A stretch of 64,000 bases of DNA from positions 1,488,001 to 1,552,000 of the forward strand of contig CADCXC010000004.1 in NCBI GenBank assembly GCA_902806595.1, written 5' to 3'. The stretch is from Pyrenopolyporus hunteri (lineage: Eukaryota > Ascomycota > Sordariomycetes > Xylariales > Hypoxylaceae). Both the position numbers and the translations under genes were made by a program. Shown one piece after another: positions 23,804-35,741 of the stretch (positions within the stretch are counted from its first letter, which is position 1; each line of letters begins with the position of its first letter). The notes beneath the pieces are model-generated. The model was not told the DNA's origin. It did no database searches and worked only from the letters and a program-made list of their open reading frames with translations.

Positions 23804-26800
23804 ATAGCCACGGCGAGGACGGAAACAGGGTATCCAAAGAGTACCATCGTCGATGGGTCTGAAGCCGGTGGCCTTTCAGCGCCCCCTGGGTTCGGTATGA
23901 TGGCGTTGATGCACCTCGCCACGCATCTGCGAGCGCTCAGCCCTAACTGCAGCTTAGGGGTAAAGACAGGTATTGTCTTAGCCCCCGCTTTTACGTAGTT
24001 GGTATCGGTCGTATCTATAGGGTGTTGGCAGATCCTGTACCTATTCGAATGGGCCTCGATATTAAAGTATGTGGCGCTAAGAAGCCACCAACCACAGGGC
24101 TATAAACATTCATTGCCCTCCTCAGCTCGCCTCCTAGCGGCAAGCGGTTCATCTAGATGGCAAAGGAGTGGTTCTGCCATGTCGGCCCGAATCCCCCGTA
24201 TGGTGTAGAGGTACAGTCTCCTCATAAAGGCGGCCTCCTCTCTGATTGGATTATAGAGCCGCTTTCCCGCGTTGCAAGGTCATAGGGATGGACGCTCGCC
24301 ACTAGCTGGAAGAGACCCATCATGATGCCTCGAAGCGGCTGCATTGGTTCGCCTCTCGGGAGGCGATGCTGCTATACAGACGGTAAGGGCGAAAACCGAT
24401 ATGAGCAACCCCACGACGTTCGGCGGCGAATTCGAACCAGACCACTACAGGATAGGAATCGTACGAGGCTGTATGTTGCTTTATCGCTATATGTATGAAA
24501 AGGAGCGTAAGTCGACTTGTCACCAGCCGATCGAAAGTGCTGCCTGACTTTTCCCACGACCTAGCGAACTGTCCGTTGGGACTGCTAGTGACTTACGTCG
24601 GGTAAGTAAGAGTCGATTAACTACCTAGGTAGGTACCTATGGGTACATAATAGAAAGTTTCAATTAGAATGCACGACTCTTTTCCAATATCCACCGTATT
24701 ATGTGAATTCGGTGGTTGACATATACGCGCCTTGGACGTCCGACACCCTGACAATCTTAAAAGCTATAAGATACCTAACTTAGGGCTTATGAGTTACATT
24801 TTGCGACTACAGGTAGTAGCTTCGACCCATATCTAACTCATAGTTGATTACTTAGTCATATAGAACGTGCTTGGCACTATTATCGGTTTAAACGTAGCGA
24901 CCTCATAACGAGCAGGGTGGCCGTAGCCGTATGTCAACTTATATCTATTAGAATTCCGTCCAGTCTACATTTATAGTAAGATAATAGAATGCATAGATAG
25001 GTTAGCGTAATATGTTTAAGTTCGTCGGATTATCTTCGCCGGACCAAGCCTTCCTGAACGGTGAACTCTACCCGTCAAATCTATATACCACAACTGCAGT
25101 TAAGGGCATACTTCAGCCCGAGTTATCGAACTAGCACCATAGACCCATAAGGCCTATGTTTGGCGGACGTTTCTTTACGTTTCTGTCCTAGCTCCGTCTG
25201 TTGACTTAGCAAGTTCTCGCCGACGTCCGGGTGGAGGAACTTGCATTTGTTCGAGTTACGAGATGAATACGCTATATAGGAGACTCATGTTACTTTGGCA
25301 GAATGGTGCCTAAGGATAGCGTGGGCTTGGTCCAGGCATGCTGGATATATACATACTATACCTAGTAACCGTGTCAAACCAGAGATTAAAATACTCTAGC
25401 ATGAACCGGTACATCGACAGTGACGTTTTACCTGCCGAGTATCAGACGATTGAGAACTTATCCGTAATGAAAATACCCTAACCCACTTGCTCATCACGAG
25501 CAGGCATCATCATCCGCCTAAATGTGACCGGAGCAAACACCTGGTTCAGCTGATTTCTAAAGTGCGTCCCACCGGATCGACAGACCCATAAGGCCCAGTG
25601 CCTAACACCGAAACTGGCGGGTAGCGCGTTTAACGCAGTTAAACCTGCGGAATTAGAGCTTTCCAAGTTAGCGTACGTGGAAAAGACGTGGATGGAAGTC
25701 TGGGCATCTGCTGGTGGTGGTGGTGGTGGGTGTTTGATACGGGGGAATGATGTCCCGCTACAGAAATTACCTAATCAGGTCCGCGACCGAGCTGCAGCCG
25801 GGGCGAGATGGGCCCGATGCAAACATAACCCGGCGTAACATTCGCTTAGATGTGTATTGTTAATCAACGCGAGTGCGTCACCGCCGCGTCGTTAGCGTTA
25901 GGTATGATGCGAACGACTCGGTAGTGGAACGTCGAAGATGAAGAAGATGAAGATGAAGATGGAGATGGGGATGTCCGTCCCATTACATAAGTGCAGTCTA
26001 AGGTCGGTAGTGGAAATACATAAGTAAATGAAATTTTAGCAAGAGCTGAGTGGTTGAATAGATGGCGTGCATGGCCCCCGAGATGAAACAGCAGCGACAG
26101 GGGTCTAGTTGGGTGGGAGCAGCCAATCAGAGGTAGGATTCGTTTCGAATCTGGAACTGTACCTGTCGATCCCTCTTAGGTAATCGGCCGGTTGCTTCAA
26201 TCTCGTTCAGACTGGACCTGTCAGGTAAGAGGTACATCGGACATGTACCTGCCTACCGACCTGGTTAGGTACCTGGCAGCTTCCAATTTCTGGCTTTAGC
26301 GCTTCTCCTTGACACCCCCTTCCCCCTTGCCTCAGTTTAGTTTTCCCCCACCTGTCCCTCCACTCGTCCCTCTTCTGCTTTCTTTTTCCCTCTGCTATTG
26401 TCCTCGAAATCCTCCTCCCGTAGCCTTTCCATCCCCCCAATCATCCCATCGCGTCACTTAATCCGCTACAATGCTAAGCCCGGGGAGAGAAGCTTGGCTT
26501 GCTTTCACCTTGGACAAGCCACTCGACACCTACTGGATCTCGATGCGTCGGCCTTATCTATTATTAGCTCAGCTTCTCCAAGTAGCACGCCGTTGCGCTG
26601 CGTGGGCTACGGGGAGAGGGAGCCGGTACTCAGACGCGCTTATTTAAAATTCTCCGTCCAGCGGTTAATAAGGTATCCACGACACCGAGGTCTGGACATA
26701 ACACCTAGCTATGTTGAGTGTTATACGTAGTAAGGCCTACGTGTGATGGCTAGCGTCTCTCAAAATCTCAAAGTGGATTGTTTTATAAACGACATGGACC

Positions 26801-27632
26801 AACCGTTTGCCAGATCGAATAGGAGGTTATGAGAAGGGGAATCGTGCTAAGTCACGGCCAACAAAGCCCCCACGAACTTCGATCTGTGTGGCTCATCCGA
26901 AGTCGAAACCCTGTCACGATCATTCATGCGCTCGCGCCTAACTAACTAGGGCAAACTGTAGCTCTCTCTTGCGCCTATCTACGATAGTAGGGCCACCTAC
27001 CCTTACTGTTTATTACTGCAGGTACCTATAAATTGCGACATGGGTTAAGCTTGGATTAAGTTAGGGCAGGTAGTGTAAGTTTTCGTACCTTTTCAGTTGG
27101 GATCGCGCCAAAGTGGTACCTATTTAAATAACCCAAGGGTGATCGCCCTGGCATTTTTACCGTGATGACACAGGAGGATAAGGCCCCGGATCACACGCTT
27201 TCCCTACTTATTTAGTACCTGAGGTATATATCCTCTTCGCTATAACCTCTTCCTTGCTAACATATCCCTTCCCTTTTGGGTACTCTTTCTTTCGTTTTTT
27301 TCCCGACCTCTACTTCTATCCTGAAGACCGTGGGCCAGCTCAGGTCGCTTCTGCTTGCCTTTTGCTTGTTTGGCCATCTTTCAATTCCATTGTTCACATT
27401 CATTCATCCAATCTAATCCATTCATTGTTTGCTACATACCTACATTCGTTACAGCTCTGTCGAGCGTACACTCACTTTACTTTATCCTAACCGGAGTCTA
27501 TCATTAAAGAACAAGCAATTTAAAGCAAAGCAGATTTTACCTCTACCTCCCTATCTTGCGACCCCTAGGTATTCTACTCGACCTAACAGACTTCAAAGAA
27601 GAGAGTAATCGCCCATCAGAAAATTCATCATC

Positions 27633-28468
27633 ATGCTGTTCGATTCGATATCGTCGCTTGCTATTGCGGCCCTTGCTGGCCAGGCCATGGCTGAGCCTCT
27701 GCGCCAGCCATATAAGCCGAACCTCGTCTACATGTCATCCAGGAGCCTATTTGGTCTTGAACGCCGCGCTAACGGAGGGTACGCGCCCGAGCAGCAATTT
27801 TGCGGCGATGGCGATACCTGCGCAGAGGCGTGCGGTAAAGGCTTCGCGCAATGCGCGTCTAAGGACAACTTCGTACATTGTTTTAACAAGGCCGCCCAAC
27901 AGACGTGCTGCCCTGGAAAAACCGGAGGTGGGTCTCGATATACCAGATATCTACAGAAGATATCTTGATACCTAGATTTAACATATGAGCCTCGACTAAT
28001 CTTCATATAGATTCCTGCGATAAGGGCTACTTTTGCACATCTGATGATAAGGGCGCCACTTGGTGTTGTCCCGATAACATGACCTTGAAGCAGTGTGCCG
28101 ACGCCTACAACCTTCCCGGCTCCCTCGTATCGGACGGCAGGCCCACGCCTACTTCTTCCAAGTCCACGTCGCACACCTCCACTCATGCTTCCACTACTAA
28201 GAGCGCTAGTTCGGCTAAGACCACCTCAAGCAGCTCAACTGCCTCGAGCACTTCGAGCACCGCCACTGTTCCTCAAAACGCCGAGACTCCCGCCCCTGAG
28301 ACGCCCGCTGGCAACACTGATGCCAATCCCCAAACTACCCCCGCGCCAGCCACTCCTTCGCCAACACCCCCAGCGAACGGAATCGTTACAGCGGGTAGCG
28401 ATAGGAGCCGCGCCCCTATCAACGGCGCATGGCTTCTCATTGCCGCTGCCTTCGCCGCTCTCTTCTAG
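27633..28468 (+). CDS. GPI-anchored cysteine-rich cell-surface protein
   Basis: Two exons, 27633-27927 and 28011-28468, give 250 aa; the 83-nt intron has GTGGGT, a CTAAT-type branch and TATAG. A signal peptide (MLFDSISSLAIAALAGQAMA) is followed by two linked Cys modules: residues about 50-95 (FCGDGDTCAEACGKGFAQC ... TCCPG) and about 99-130 (SCDKGYFCTSDDKGATWCC ... QC). The intron falls exactly between the modules. Then comes a Ser/Thr/Pro-rich stalk (about 140-225), probably O-glycosylated, and a C-terminal hydrophobic tail (INGAWLLIAAAFAALF) fitting GPI attachment. I believe this arrangement is widespread in Pezizomycotina, but I cannot give a named function. It is probably a wall or plasma-membrane surface protein. 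It is not a CFEM protein: the Cys spacing does not fit. Confidence 0.9.
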
Positions 28469-29814
28469 CTAGTCCGTGACACACCGCCGATAAATGGATG
28501 AGACGGGAGAAATATATCAGCGATAGTAGCACACGATACGATGGGACGAGCCACGACGACCGAGCCTTTTCGTTCTTTTTTTTGCGCAGACCTAGGACCC
28601 CCTATTGATTAGATCGCCCTAAATACCTAAATATTTTGCTATTTCTCTACAATTATCGATACCCTTGGGCGCTCATAAAACGTCGTTCGGACCTTTATAG
28701 AGTTTGTCGGCATAGGCGGTCGGGGGGTTGTGTTGAGCTGCTTCGGGGTTTGAGGAGTCTCTTGCTTTTTGCATTATCCGCTGCGCGCATTCGCCGCTGG
28801 AATATAATATACGGCTCGGGGAGTCGCTTTGAATGTTTCGTCGCCATTGGGCTGCGGGGACAGGACAGTTGGCTTTTACATAAAAGGAGGGAGACATAGA
28901 ACCGAAGGGGTGGTGGGGTCACCCTATATGTTCGGTTTGCGTGGTGGTGAATTGAATCCGTAATGGTATACCCCTAGATACTGTATATCTTAACCTACCT
29001 ACATACTTACGTGCCTAAGCATGTTTAGTATAGCATTCTATTCTCGAAAGAAAGCCCTATAGAATAGTTATCGCATTCCGGCTTGCGCATCCGCTGGCTG
29101 CTAGCCGTCATCTAGAGTTCTGCTGATGTGAACTGTGATGTAAATACTAAATGGATGATGGGAACGACTAGAAAAAATATCTCCATAGAGAGGGGAAAAG
29201 TCTACGGCAGGTCAATGGGGGCCTTCGTACTAGCCGTACCTCATATTTTCCGTGACTATTAGTATATATGGCCACCCTAACCTTAACCCTAACCCTGACC
29301 ATTACCCCAACCACAACCCTATCCCTAACCCTAACCCATCGTGATATAAAACCATATAACAATAGGAACGGTATTGCGGTCGAATAGATTCATATACGAG
29401 CATACTGAACCGTCCATACCACCCTTGAAAGGAAGTTAAGGCACAAACAGAAAAAGAAGAGTAATAGGAAGAAACTGGTTAACTTCCTAACGCATAGAAT
29501 GCCCAGTGACTCCAACGGATATTAAACCTTACCTAAAGTACAATCGGCATTATTGGATTACCGCACGAGTACACTCGGTAGACAGCTAGCTAAATCACAA
29601 AGTGGCTGAGACCAGTAAAATATGACCGAAACAGAAGCAAAAGTCCATATAACCGAGCTAACTGAGCGGCTCACTCTATAGCATGCCCATATTACGGCAG
29701 CCTCTTATTATGTACAAGTAACTTTGACGGGGAAAACGCTGCTGTCGCTATGGTATAGCCCAAGGGGGGGGGGGCATGATAGCTTCTCAACTCGTCCGCC
29801 AACCGAACACATCA
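28469..29814. other. Spacer with telomere-like array between the GPI protein and NMA111
   Basis: These 1.3 kb hold no supportable gene. The notable content is the CCCTAA-type array at 29275-29337 and a G run (29765-29773) close to the NMA111 stop codon. Confidence 0.55.
29275..29337 (-). repeat. Degenerate interstitial telomere-like repeat (TTAGGG type)
   Basis: CCCTAA units on the plus strand (TTAGGG on the minus strand, the usual filamentous-fungal telomere repeat): at least four perfect CCCTAA/CCCTAAC units, with variants such as CCCTGACC, CCCCAACC and CCCTATC between them. The mutated middle suggests an old insertion, not a present chromosome end. Confidence 0.85.
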
Positions 29815-32800
29815 TTAAATCCCGCCGTCATCCATATCATCGTCACCGTCCTCTCCGTCCTGCACGGGGAGGATCCCGTCCGTCGACTCGCCCTCTATGA
29901 CCTTGCCGCTCTCGTACGTGATACGTCGCCAGCCGCAGGGTTCCGAGCCGTCCTTGATCCACTCCATCGTTGGGAAATAATGTTCATTCTTCTTCATCGT
30001 AATAACCCATGGTTGGTTATCGAAGCTCATAGCCCTCAACCGGAAATCTAAAGAGCGTGTTAGTTGATTTTGTATGATCGGATAAGACGAAGAGGAAGGG
30101 AAGGCATCTTACAGGTATTATCCGGGATCTTTACCACGTTTTCGAGGAAAGCTTTGAGATCCGGTGTCGGCTGGCCGTTAACGTGGGTGATGAAGTTGGT
30201 TGGGGCAAGCCCATACTGATAAGCGGGAGAGCCCCGGCTCCTAGCGGAGACGTAGACCTCACTTGGAAGTTTACTGATCTGCTGCCGGACGGCAAGATGG
30301 GGAACATGGAGCACCGCGCCACAGAAGGAGATGGCGTGGTTGGTTTCGACGTTGTCTGCTGGCGACGTTGGGACTTGGAGATGCATCTCGCTACTTTCTC
30401 GGACGATAACGGCGTCGAGAACTTCGTGCGAATACATTACATCCAGCTCGGACACGCGAGTTATAACCTTGCCATTTAGCGTGAGGATGATATCACCCTC
30501 TAGTAGAACGCTAGGACGGTCGTTGCTTTCGAATGTACATTTGGAGACCATGAAGAGCTGATGGTTGTGCTTGTTGGCTAAGAAGACTTGGTGTATCCAG
30601 TCCTCCGAGACACCCATAACCCGCGCCTGGGACATGGCGATGGGCCGGAACTCCATCGGTAACATCCGCAATTTGGGATCTCGGCCTTCTTGGATCTGTG
30701 AAATGACGGGCAGTAGAGTTGGCGTGGCGAGGCCGAGGTGATACTCCTCGTCCCTTGACCCAGATGACCTCTCGCCAAGATAGGTCAACCACAAGGCTTG
30801 CACCGTGCCATCCTTATCGACCAGCACTCCGCTTCCACATTGCCCACTAAGATTAGTGTCCACGGTTATAGCGTCGACATTGGTGGCGCGATATCTCGGC
30901 GCGCCAGAGTTAGCAGGGATTGCAACTGTAGTCATCTCAGTCACCGTGGTTGCGGCGTGTACGATTCGACCACTCCTGTTATATCCTATAAAGGTTGTCG
31001 AGGCTCCTTGTGTAATATTATCCTTGCTCAGCCTAGCCGTCAAGACAGGCGCGTCGACGAGTGCCGGGTCATACTTGATGATCGCATAATTCTGGAGAGG
31101 ATGCATGAAGACAACCTTGCCTTCGACAACGATAGAATCTGCAATGGTAATCCATATATCGCACAGGTCGTAAGGAATGACGGCTCTTGAGATAATAACC
31201 AAGCCCTTCTCGGCATCGATCACCAACCCCATTCCCCACTTTCTGTTCCTTGGAAACCCATCCAGCTTTAGAGGCATCACGCAACCTACACGCACGAAGC
31301 TGCGAACCAAATCAGCTACAGCGGGGTGGGATGTGTGCTCTAGCTGGATGAAGGCACCCTTGCGGCGTACTGGGGGGATAGGAGGCAGGGGATCGGCGAT
31401 ATCTTCAAAATCCCAGAGTCCGGTCTCGTCATTACGTACCGCCAGGCGCATTTTGGCGGACCAGTGCCGGTCAACGTTGATGATTGTGGTGTTAAGTGTA
31501 TGCAAGTCCCTAAGGTGCTTATAAGTAACTACCACTCGCTTTTTATCCGGGATTTCTTTGACCACATCGATGAAGGTCTCCAGGTCAGGAGTCTTCTTCT
31601 GGTCTACGCTCTGGATCATCCAGCCGTTATCCGCGCTATCGAAGCGGAAGGAACCCGTCGACTCGCAAACGAAAACACCGCCGCCTTTGATGGGTACGCC
31701 GTAAAGGCGTGCTTGTTGGTAGGATAAGTTATGGACGCTGGCCCCAGAGACTGTCACAAAACGGTCTGGTGTGATCGCATGGAGATCGCCGACCTCGATG
31801 TCAACATCGATGTCTTCACCGCCTCGCTGGAGAGTCATCCGGATAGTTTTGCCAACGTTGGAGTCTAGTATGTCGTCCAGTCGGATGAATTGTGTAAGCA
31901 TCTCACCATTCACCTTCAGAAGCACATCTCCTTCCTCGATCTTATGATGAGATGGGCCCTCAGGAAGGACAATCTCGGCAACCAGCATGTTCGTCTCCTT
32001 AGGAAACGCGTCGCGGATTTCCTTCTCCCAATTTGGCGTCAGACCGAGTCTACGACACTCGTCAAACGGTTTCATATGAAACTGGCACTGGATAGTGCCC
32101 CGTTCAACTGGCTTGCCCTCCTGTATGCAGCGAAGAGCTCTCAGAGGCCGGTCGAGAGGCAGGAAATAGTCGGTTGATGCGCCGTCAGACCTTCCACCTG
32201 CTTGTAGAGCTATGGCAAACCCGTCGATATTCACGACGGGACTACCAGAACTACCACCGCTAGCGGCAGCGTTTGCTTGGTAGTAATTGGTGTTGAAGTC
32301 GCTATACCCATCGCCATATTCAGGTGCATTGCGATCGAGACGGCTAATTACACCGGAGAGAATACTGAGCTTCTCGCCGGCATCATTACCCACGACTCTG
32401 ATCTCAACGCCAACTACATAATGATCATATTAGTCAGTTTACTTAGGTAATTGAGAATGGGCTTCGAGGGCCGTTGCTATATACCTTTTGCCAAGTCTGG
32501 GCGGATGGGTAAGGCTGCGACTGGCATATACTTGATGGCTTTAGGATCAAAGCGTAAGATACCGAAATCGTGGACGGGGTCTCGGTAGACAGGATAGGCA
32601 TCGACTTCTTCGTGATTATCGAATACGACATAGCCCCAGAAAGGACCAGCACCGACGACGTGTCTGTTGGTGAGGATGTATCTATCAAGGTGTTAACAGA
32701 TGAGCAATAGTTTTGTGGGAGTATTCATCCTCATCATCGTTGGAGTCGGAGTCATCAGGGTTCTTCTTACCCTTTCTCAGCATCAACGACAAAACCAGTA

Positions 32801-33120
32801 GCTTCACTAGCACAGGCAGCATCGGTGTCGAAGGAGCAGGTCTGGCAAAAGCGAATGGAGACGACGTTTCTAACGACATTCTCTATCGTAGCCTGCCATT
32901 CCGCCGTGTCGGGAGCAGCCTGAGATGCATAAGGCAGATCCAAATCTTCTTCTGTAGTCATATCGTTTTCAATGAAACTAGGCAGCTCCGTGTCGGGGGT
33001 ATTTTCGCTCGGAGACATCTTTCCGTTTACGGGGCGGATGTGTTTATGAGGACGGCCATGCTCGTCGGGGGAGAAGGGAGCTTTGCGCTTTGAGCGCGAG
33101 GTTGGGCTGGTTCCGTTCAT
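29815..33120 (-). CDS. NMA111: Nuclear HtrA-like serine protease Nma111
   Basis: Four exons on the minus strand: 33120-32771, 32681-32485, 32413-30113, 30047-29815; 3081 nt, 1026 aa, the normal fungal size. Introns are 89, 71 and 65 nt and frames close exactly. N-terminal SRSKRKAP is a nuclear-localisation-like motif. The trypsin fold carries the triad H124 (TNRHVV), D155 (RDPVHDFG) and S238 (GGSSGSPVV). PDZ-like regions follow, and a second, degenerate protease/PDZ half fills the rest, as in yeast Nma111. The last exon ends in an acidic tail ([13 protein letters not shown]). Known role: nuclear HtrA protease linked to apoptosis-like death and stress. Start chosen at 33120 because [14 protein letters not shown] looks like the family's N-terminus; the frame is open for 69 more codons to an ATG at 33327. 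Confidence 0.96.
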
Positions 33121-35741
33121 GGCTTCGGCGGTTGCCTGGCGACGTGATTGTACTATGGTGAACTGGCGCGTGGAACAGACAGCGAGTCCGTGCCGGAAGT
33201 TGGGCTTGGACGGGTACCGTGGCGACGAGGAGGTGATTCGGGAGGGAACACCGATTGGCGGCGGCGGCAGCGGTAAAAATCGAGCGAAGCCTGACTCAGC
33301 AATGCGCAAAGGCAAGAGGTGCCTCATCCGGCACCAGTTCTATCCTGTCTACCGCAGCCAACACGCATCTATTATTTTAATTTTTACCCTACGTATGAGC
33401 CAGCTTCTGCATCGAGACGGATAACAACAATACGATATCGGCAATAATAATGTCGATTGTGATGACGGCGAGGTTGAGAGCGAGGGTGAGAGCGAGGGTG
33501 ATGTGGACCGTGTCACCAGCTATAACGGGTAGAACGGTAGACGATAGACGCTGGACGCTGGGACGCTGGGACGCTGGACGCGGATATTGGACAACCAGAA
33601 TATCGGGTGGTTGATATACGTTAATTACTTCGCGGCTTAATAAAGCCCAGAAGCAGCGATCTCAGACCCGGCTCCAATTCGAAATTGAAAGATCCGATAG
33701 GATAGACCGCCAAGATCTATCAGCGAACCAATGGCCCAGGCGATTCTAGCCTGTCTTCCCTCTTCCTCGTCGGTCGGGCGGTGGTAGGTAAGGGTTTGGT
33801 AAGGATTAAGAGAACATGTAGCTCTTACAAGAAGTGCAGATTAAGTTTTGCTGGAGGATATAAGGGACAAGCAAGGGGGCGATAACGACATTGTTATCTT
33901 AGCGTCGGGGTCCTGTTACTTCATGTTCCTACCTGCATCGTTAGGAAGTATACTTGCTAGGTGCTACTTTAGGTACCCAGGTACCGGTATAGTATGTAAT
34001 GCTACATGCTGCGCGCAGGCGATTAACTGCTTGCCTAAGGTACCTAATAAGGTACCTAATCAGGTCGTTTGTGTACGACAGGTACTCCGATAGAGTTTAC
34101 CTAAACGCGGGACGGGACCCTTATCTAGATCCAGATAACCCGTTGACGTAGGTACCAACCTCTATATCTGTTAGGTACCTACCCTACCCAGTGTACGCTA
34201 CTTATCACCGGATAGGTACCTGTACCATACGGGGTAAGTGGTGCCCCGTAAGGGGATACTTAAGTACCTAGGTGACCATTCAGGAGCTTCGCCTTGCGGT
34301 GCAACTTCACACGGATCTTGAACCCAATAATAGTAGAGGCTCTTATGTCGATGTGACTACAGGTGCACCATAATCACGAAACTCCCAGTTCCAAGGCAAA
34401 ACAGCTTGTAACAGACAGCCTAGTTTAAAGCTGTTACGATTAAACTGCGTCAGAAGGCTTCCCAACCCCATCAAAGCTTAGTTAGGTGCTCAATGCACCA
34501 GAGTGAAATTCACAAATTCAGTCGCATTATTCTTGCTAACTGCCCGTCTCAAACACACTCAGGATGAGCCTAACTCCTAATCCCAGAACAAAAATGCTAA
34601 TTATAATTCCAGATTAAACGGTGGCAGATTATTCCTAAAGCCGTGAGTCGTCTTTCGATGATATACACAGAAACTAATACACCCGAACCGATCTCACGTC
34701 CCGCCCCCTCCTAATTACGAACAGACAGTCCTAGACGATTGAATGACCTATCATTTATCACACTTGTTGTTGAAATCACCTTTTTCAGTTAAGTATCACA
34801 TACAGCCATCGCCTAGCATCAATGGGCTAGGGCTAGAGGGTAACGTATACCTCAGCAAGTATGCCCAGTAGTCTGCTTTTTCTCACCAAGTGGTAACATC
34901 TAACCCTCTCCGGATCTTCAGCCCGGCATGCCCGTAGTAACCCTCTGCATAAGTATGGAAATATTACGAGCGAGAATGTGATCCGTTCTCGAGAGTGCAG
35001 TAGACTGGCACGATACGCTAGCAGAGTTGGATAATCAGGATGTCTGCCTGGTTATCGTGCATGCCTCCCGGATGGAAGTAAGCTTAAACTATTTCTACGG
35101 AAGTACCTACGGTGGTATTTATCAGGTTAAGAAATATATCAATGGGTTAAGCCACTCAGGAAAATTTGCTACTCGTTATTAAATACCAGGCCATCTTCCG
35201 TATTATCCTTTCCCAAGGACAAATATTTGGGTTCTCAACCCTAAACACTATCACCACTTCGTCTTCCACGGCCGACTTAACAACTAAGCAGCTCGGCGCC
35301 AGAGTGAGTTGAAATTTCCCATTATATTTCTTCACCTATCCAGAAAGTGCCGCCCCTCCGCTACGCCATTACGTTTCTACGCTGCTTGCCACCAGCCGCA
35401 GGCAAATCCGAACAAACCTCGCTGCTTGTGTCGTGCCCACAAGCCATCCCCCTAGCCAACACAGCACCTGCTCCCCTTGAAGCTCTATAATCCATTGGCG
35501 GTATCTGTTGTGCTGCCTCCAACCTTCCCAGTACCTTACCCAGCCTCTCCCTCCTCCAACTTACACTTCCCCCCAAGTCCACCCATCCACCACCCATCCA
35601 CCACCCCTTCACCCTTCTATACATCTAACCACTCTCACATTATCTACTAACCATCGTATCAAGAACAACTTTCTTTTCCAGACCCCTCTAATAATCTTCG
35701 GCAACAACAATCTCCTCATCACCATCATCCCATCAGACACC
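33121..35741. other. 2.6-kb divergent spacer NMA111 / Myb-like gene
   Basis: The half next to NMA111 contains short GAGCGAGGGTGA and GGGACGCTG repeats (about 33470-33580). A dense TAGGTACCTA cluster spans about 33970-34274. A CT/AC-rich leader (about 35500-35740) precedes the Myb-like gene. No gene is supported between them. Confidence 0.5.
33970..34274. repeat. Dense TAGGTACCTA repeat cluster
   Basis: At least eight GGTACC or TAGGTACCT words in 300 bp, in both orientations because the core is palindromic. This is the densest such cluster in the window. Confidence 0.75.

Larger units (their letters stand above)
21749..27632. other. 5.9-kb gene-poor region
   Basis: It contains TAGGTACCTA-type clusters (about 22377-22406, 24621-24650, 26220-26275), a 12-bp tandem repeat (23764-23803), GGT and GAAGAT-type repeats (about 25714-25732 and 25935-25975) and AT-rich stretches. 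A CT-rich leader (about 27480-27560) precedes the next gene. I see no supportable coding gene. Confidence 0.5.

Noticed and set aside
24420..24450. GGTTCGAATTC on the minus strand as a tRNA B box
   Set aside because: The consensus ends AATCC, and no A box or cloverleaf arms are visible around it.
28095..28472. Second open frame overlapping the GPI protein stalk
   Set aside because: It is an out-of-frame reading of the Ser/Thr/Pro-rich region; the signal peptide, Cys modules and tail are in the other frame.
29168..29362. Val/Arg repeat open frame
   Set aside because: It is created by the telomere-like repeat on the minus strand.
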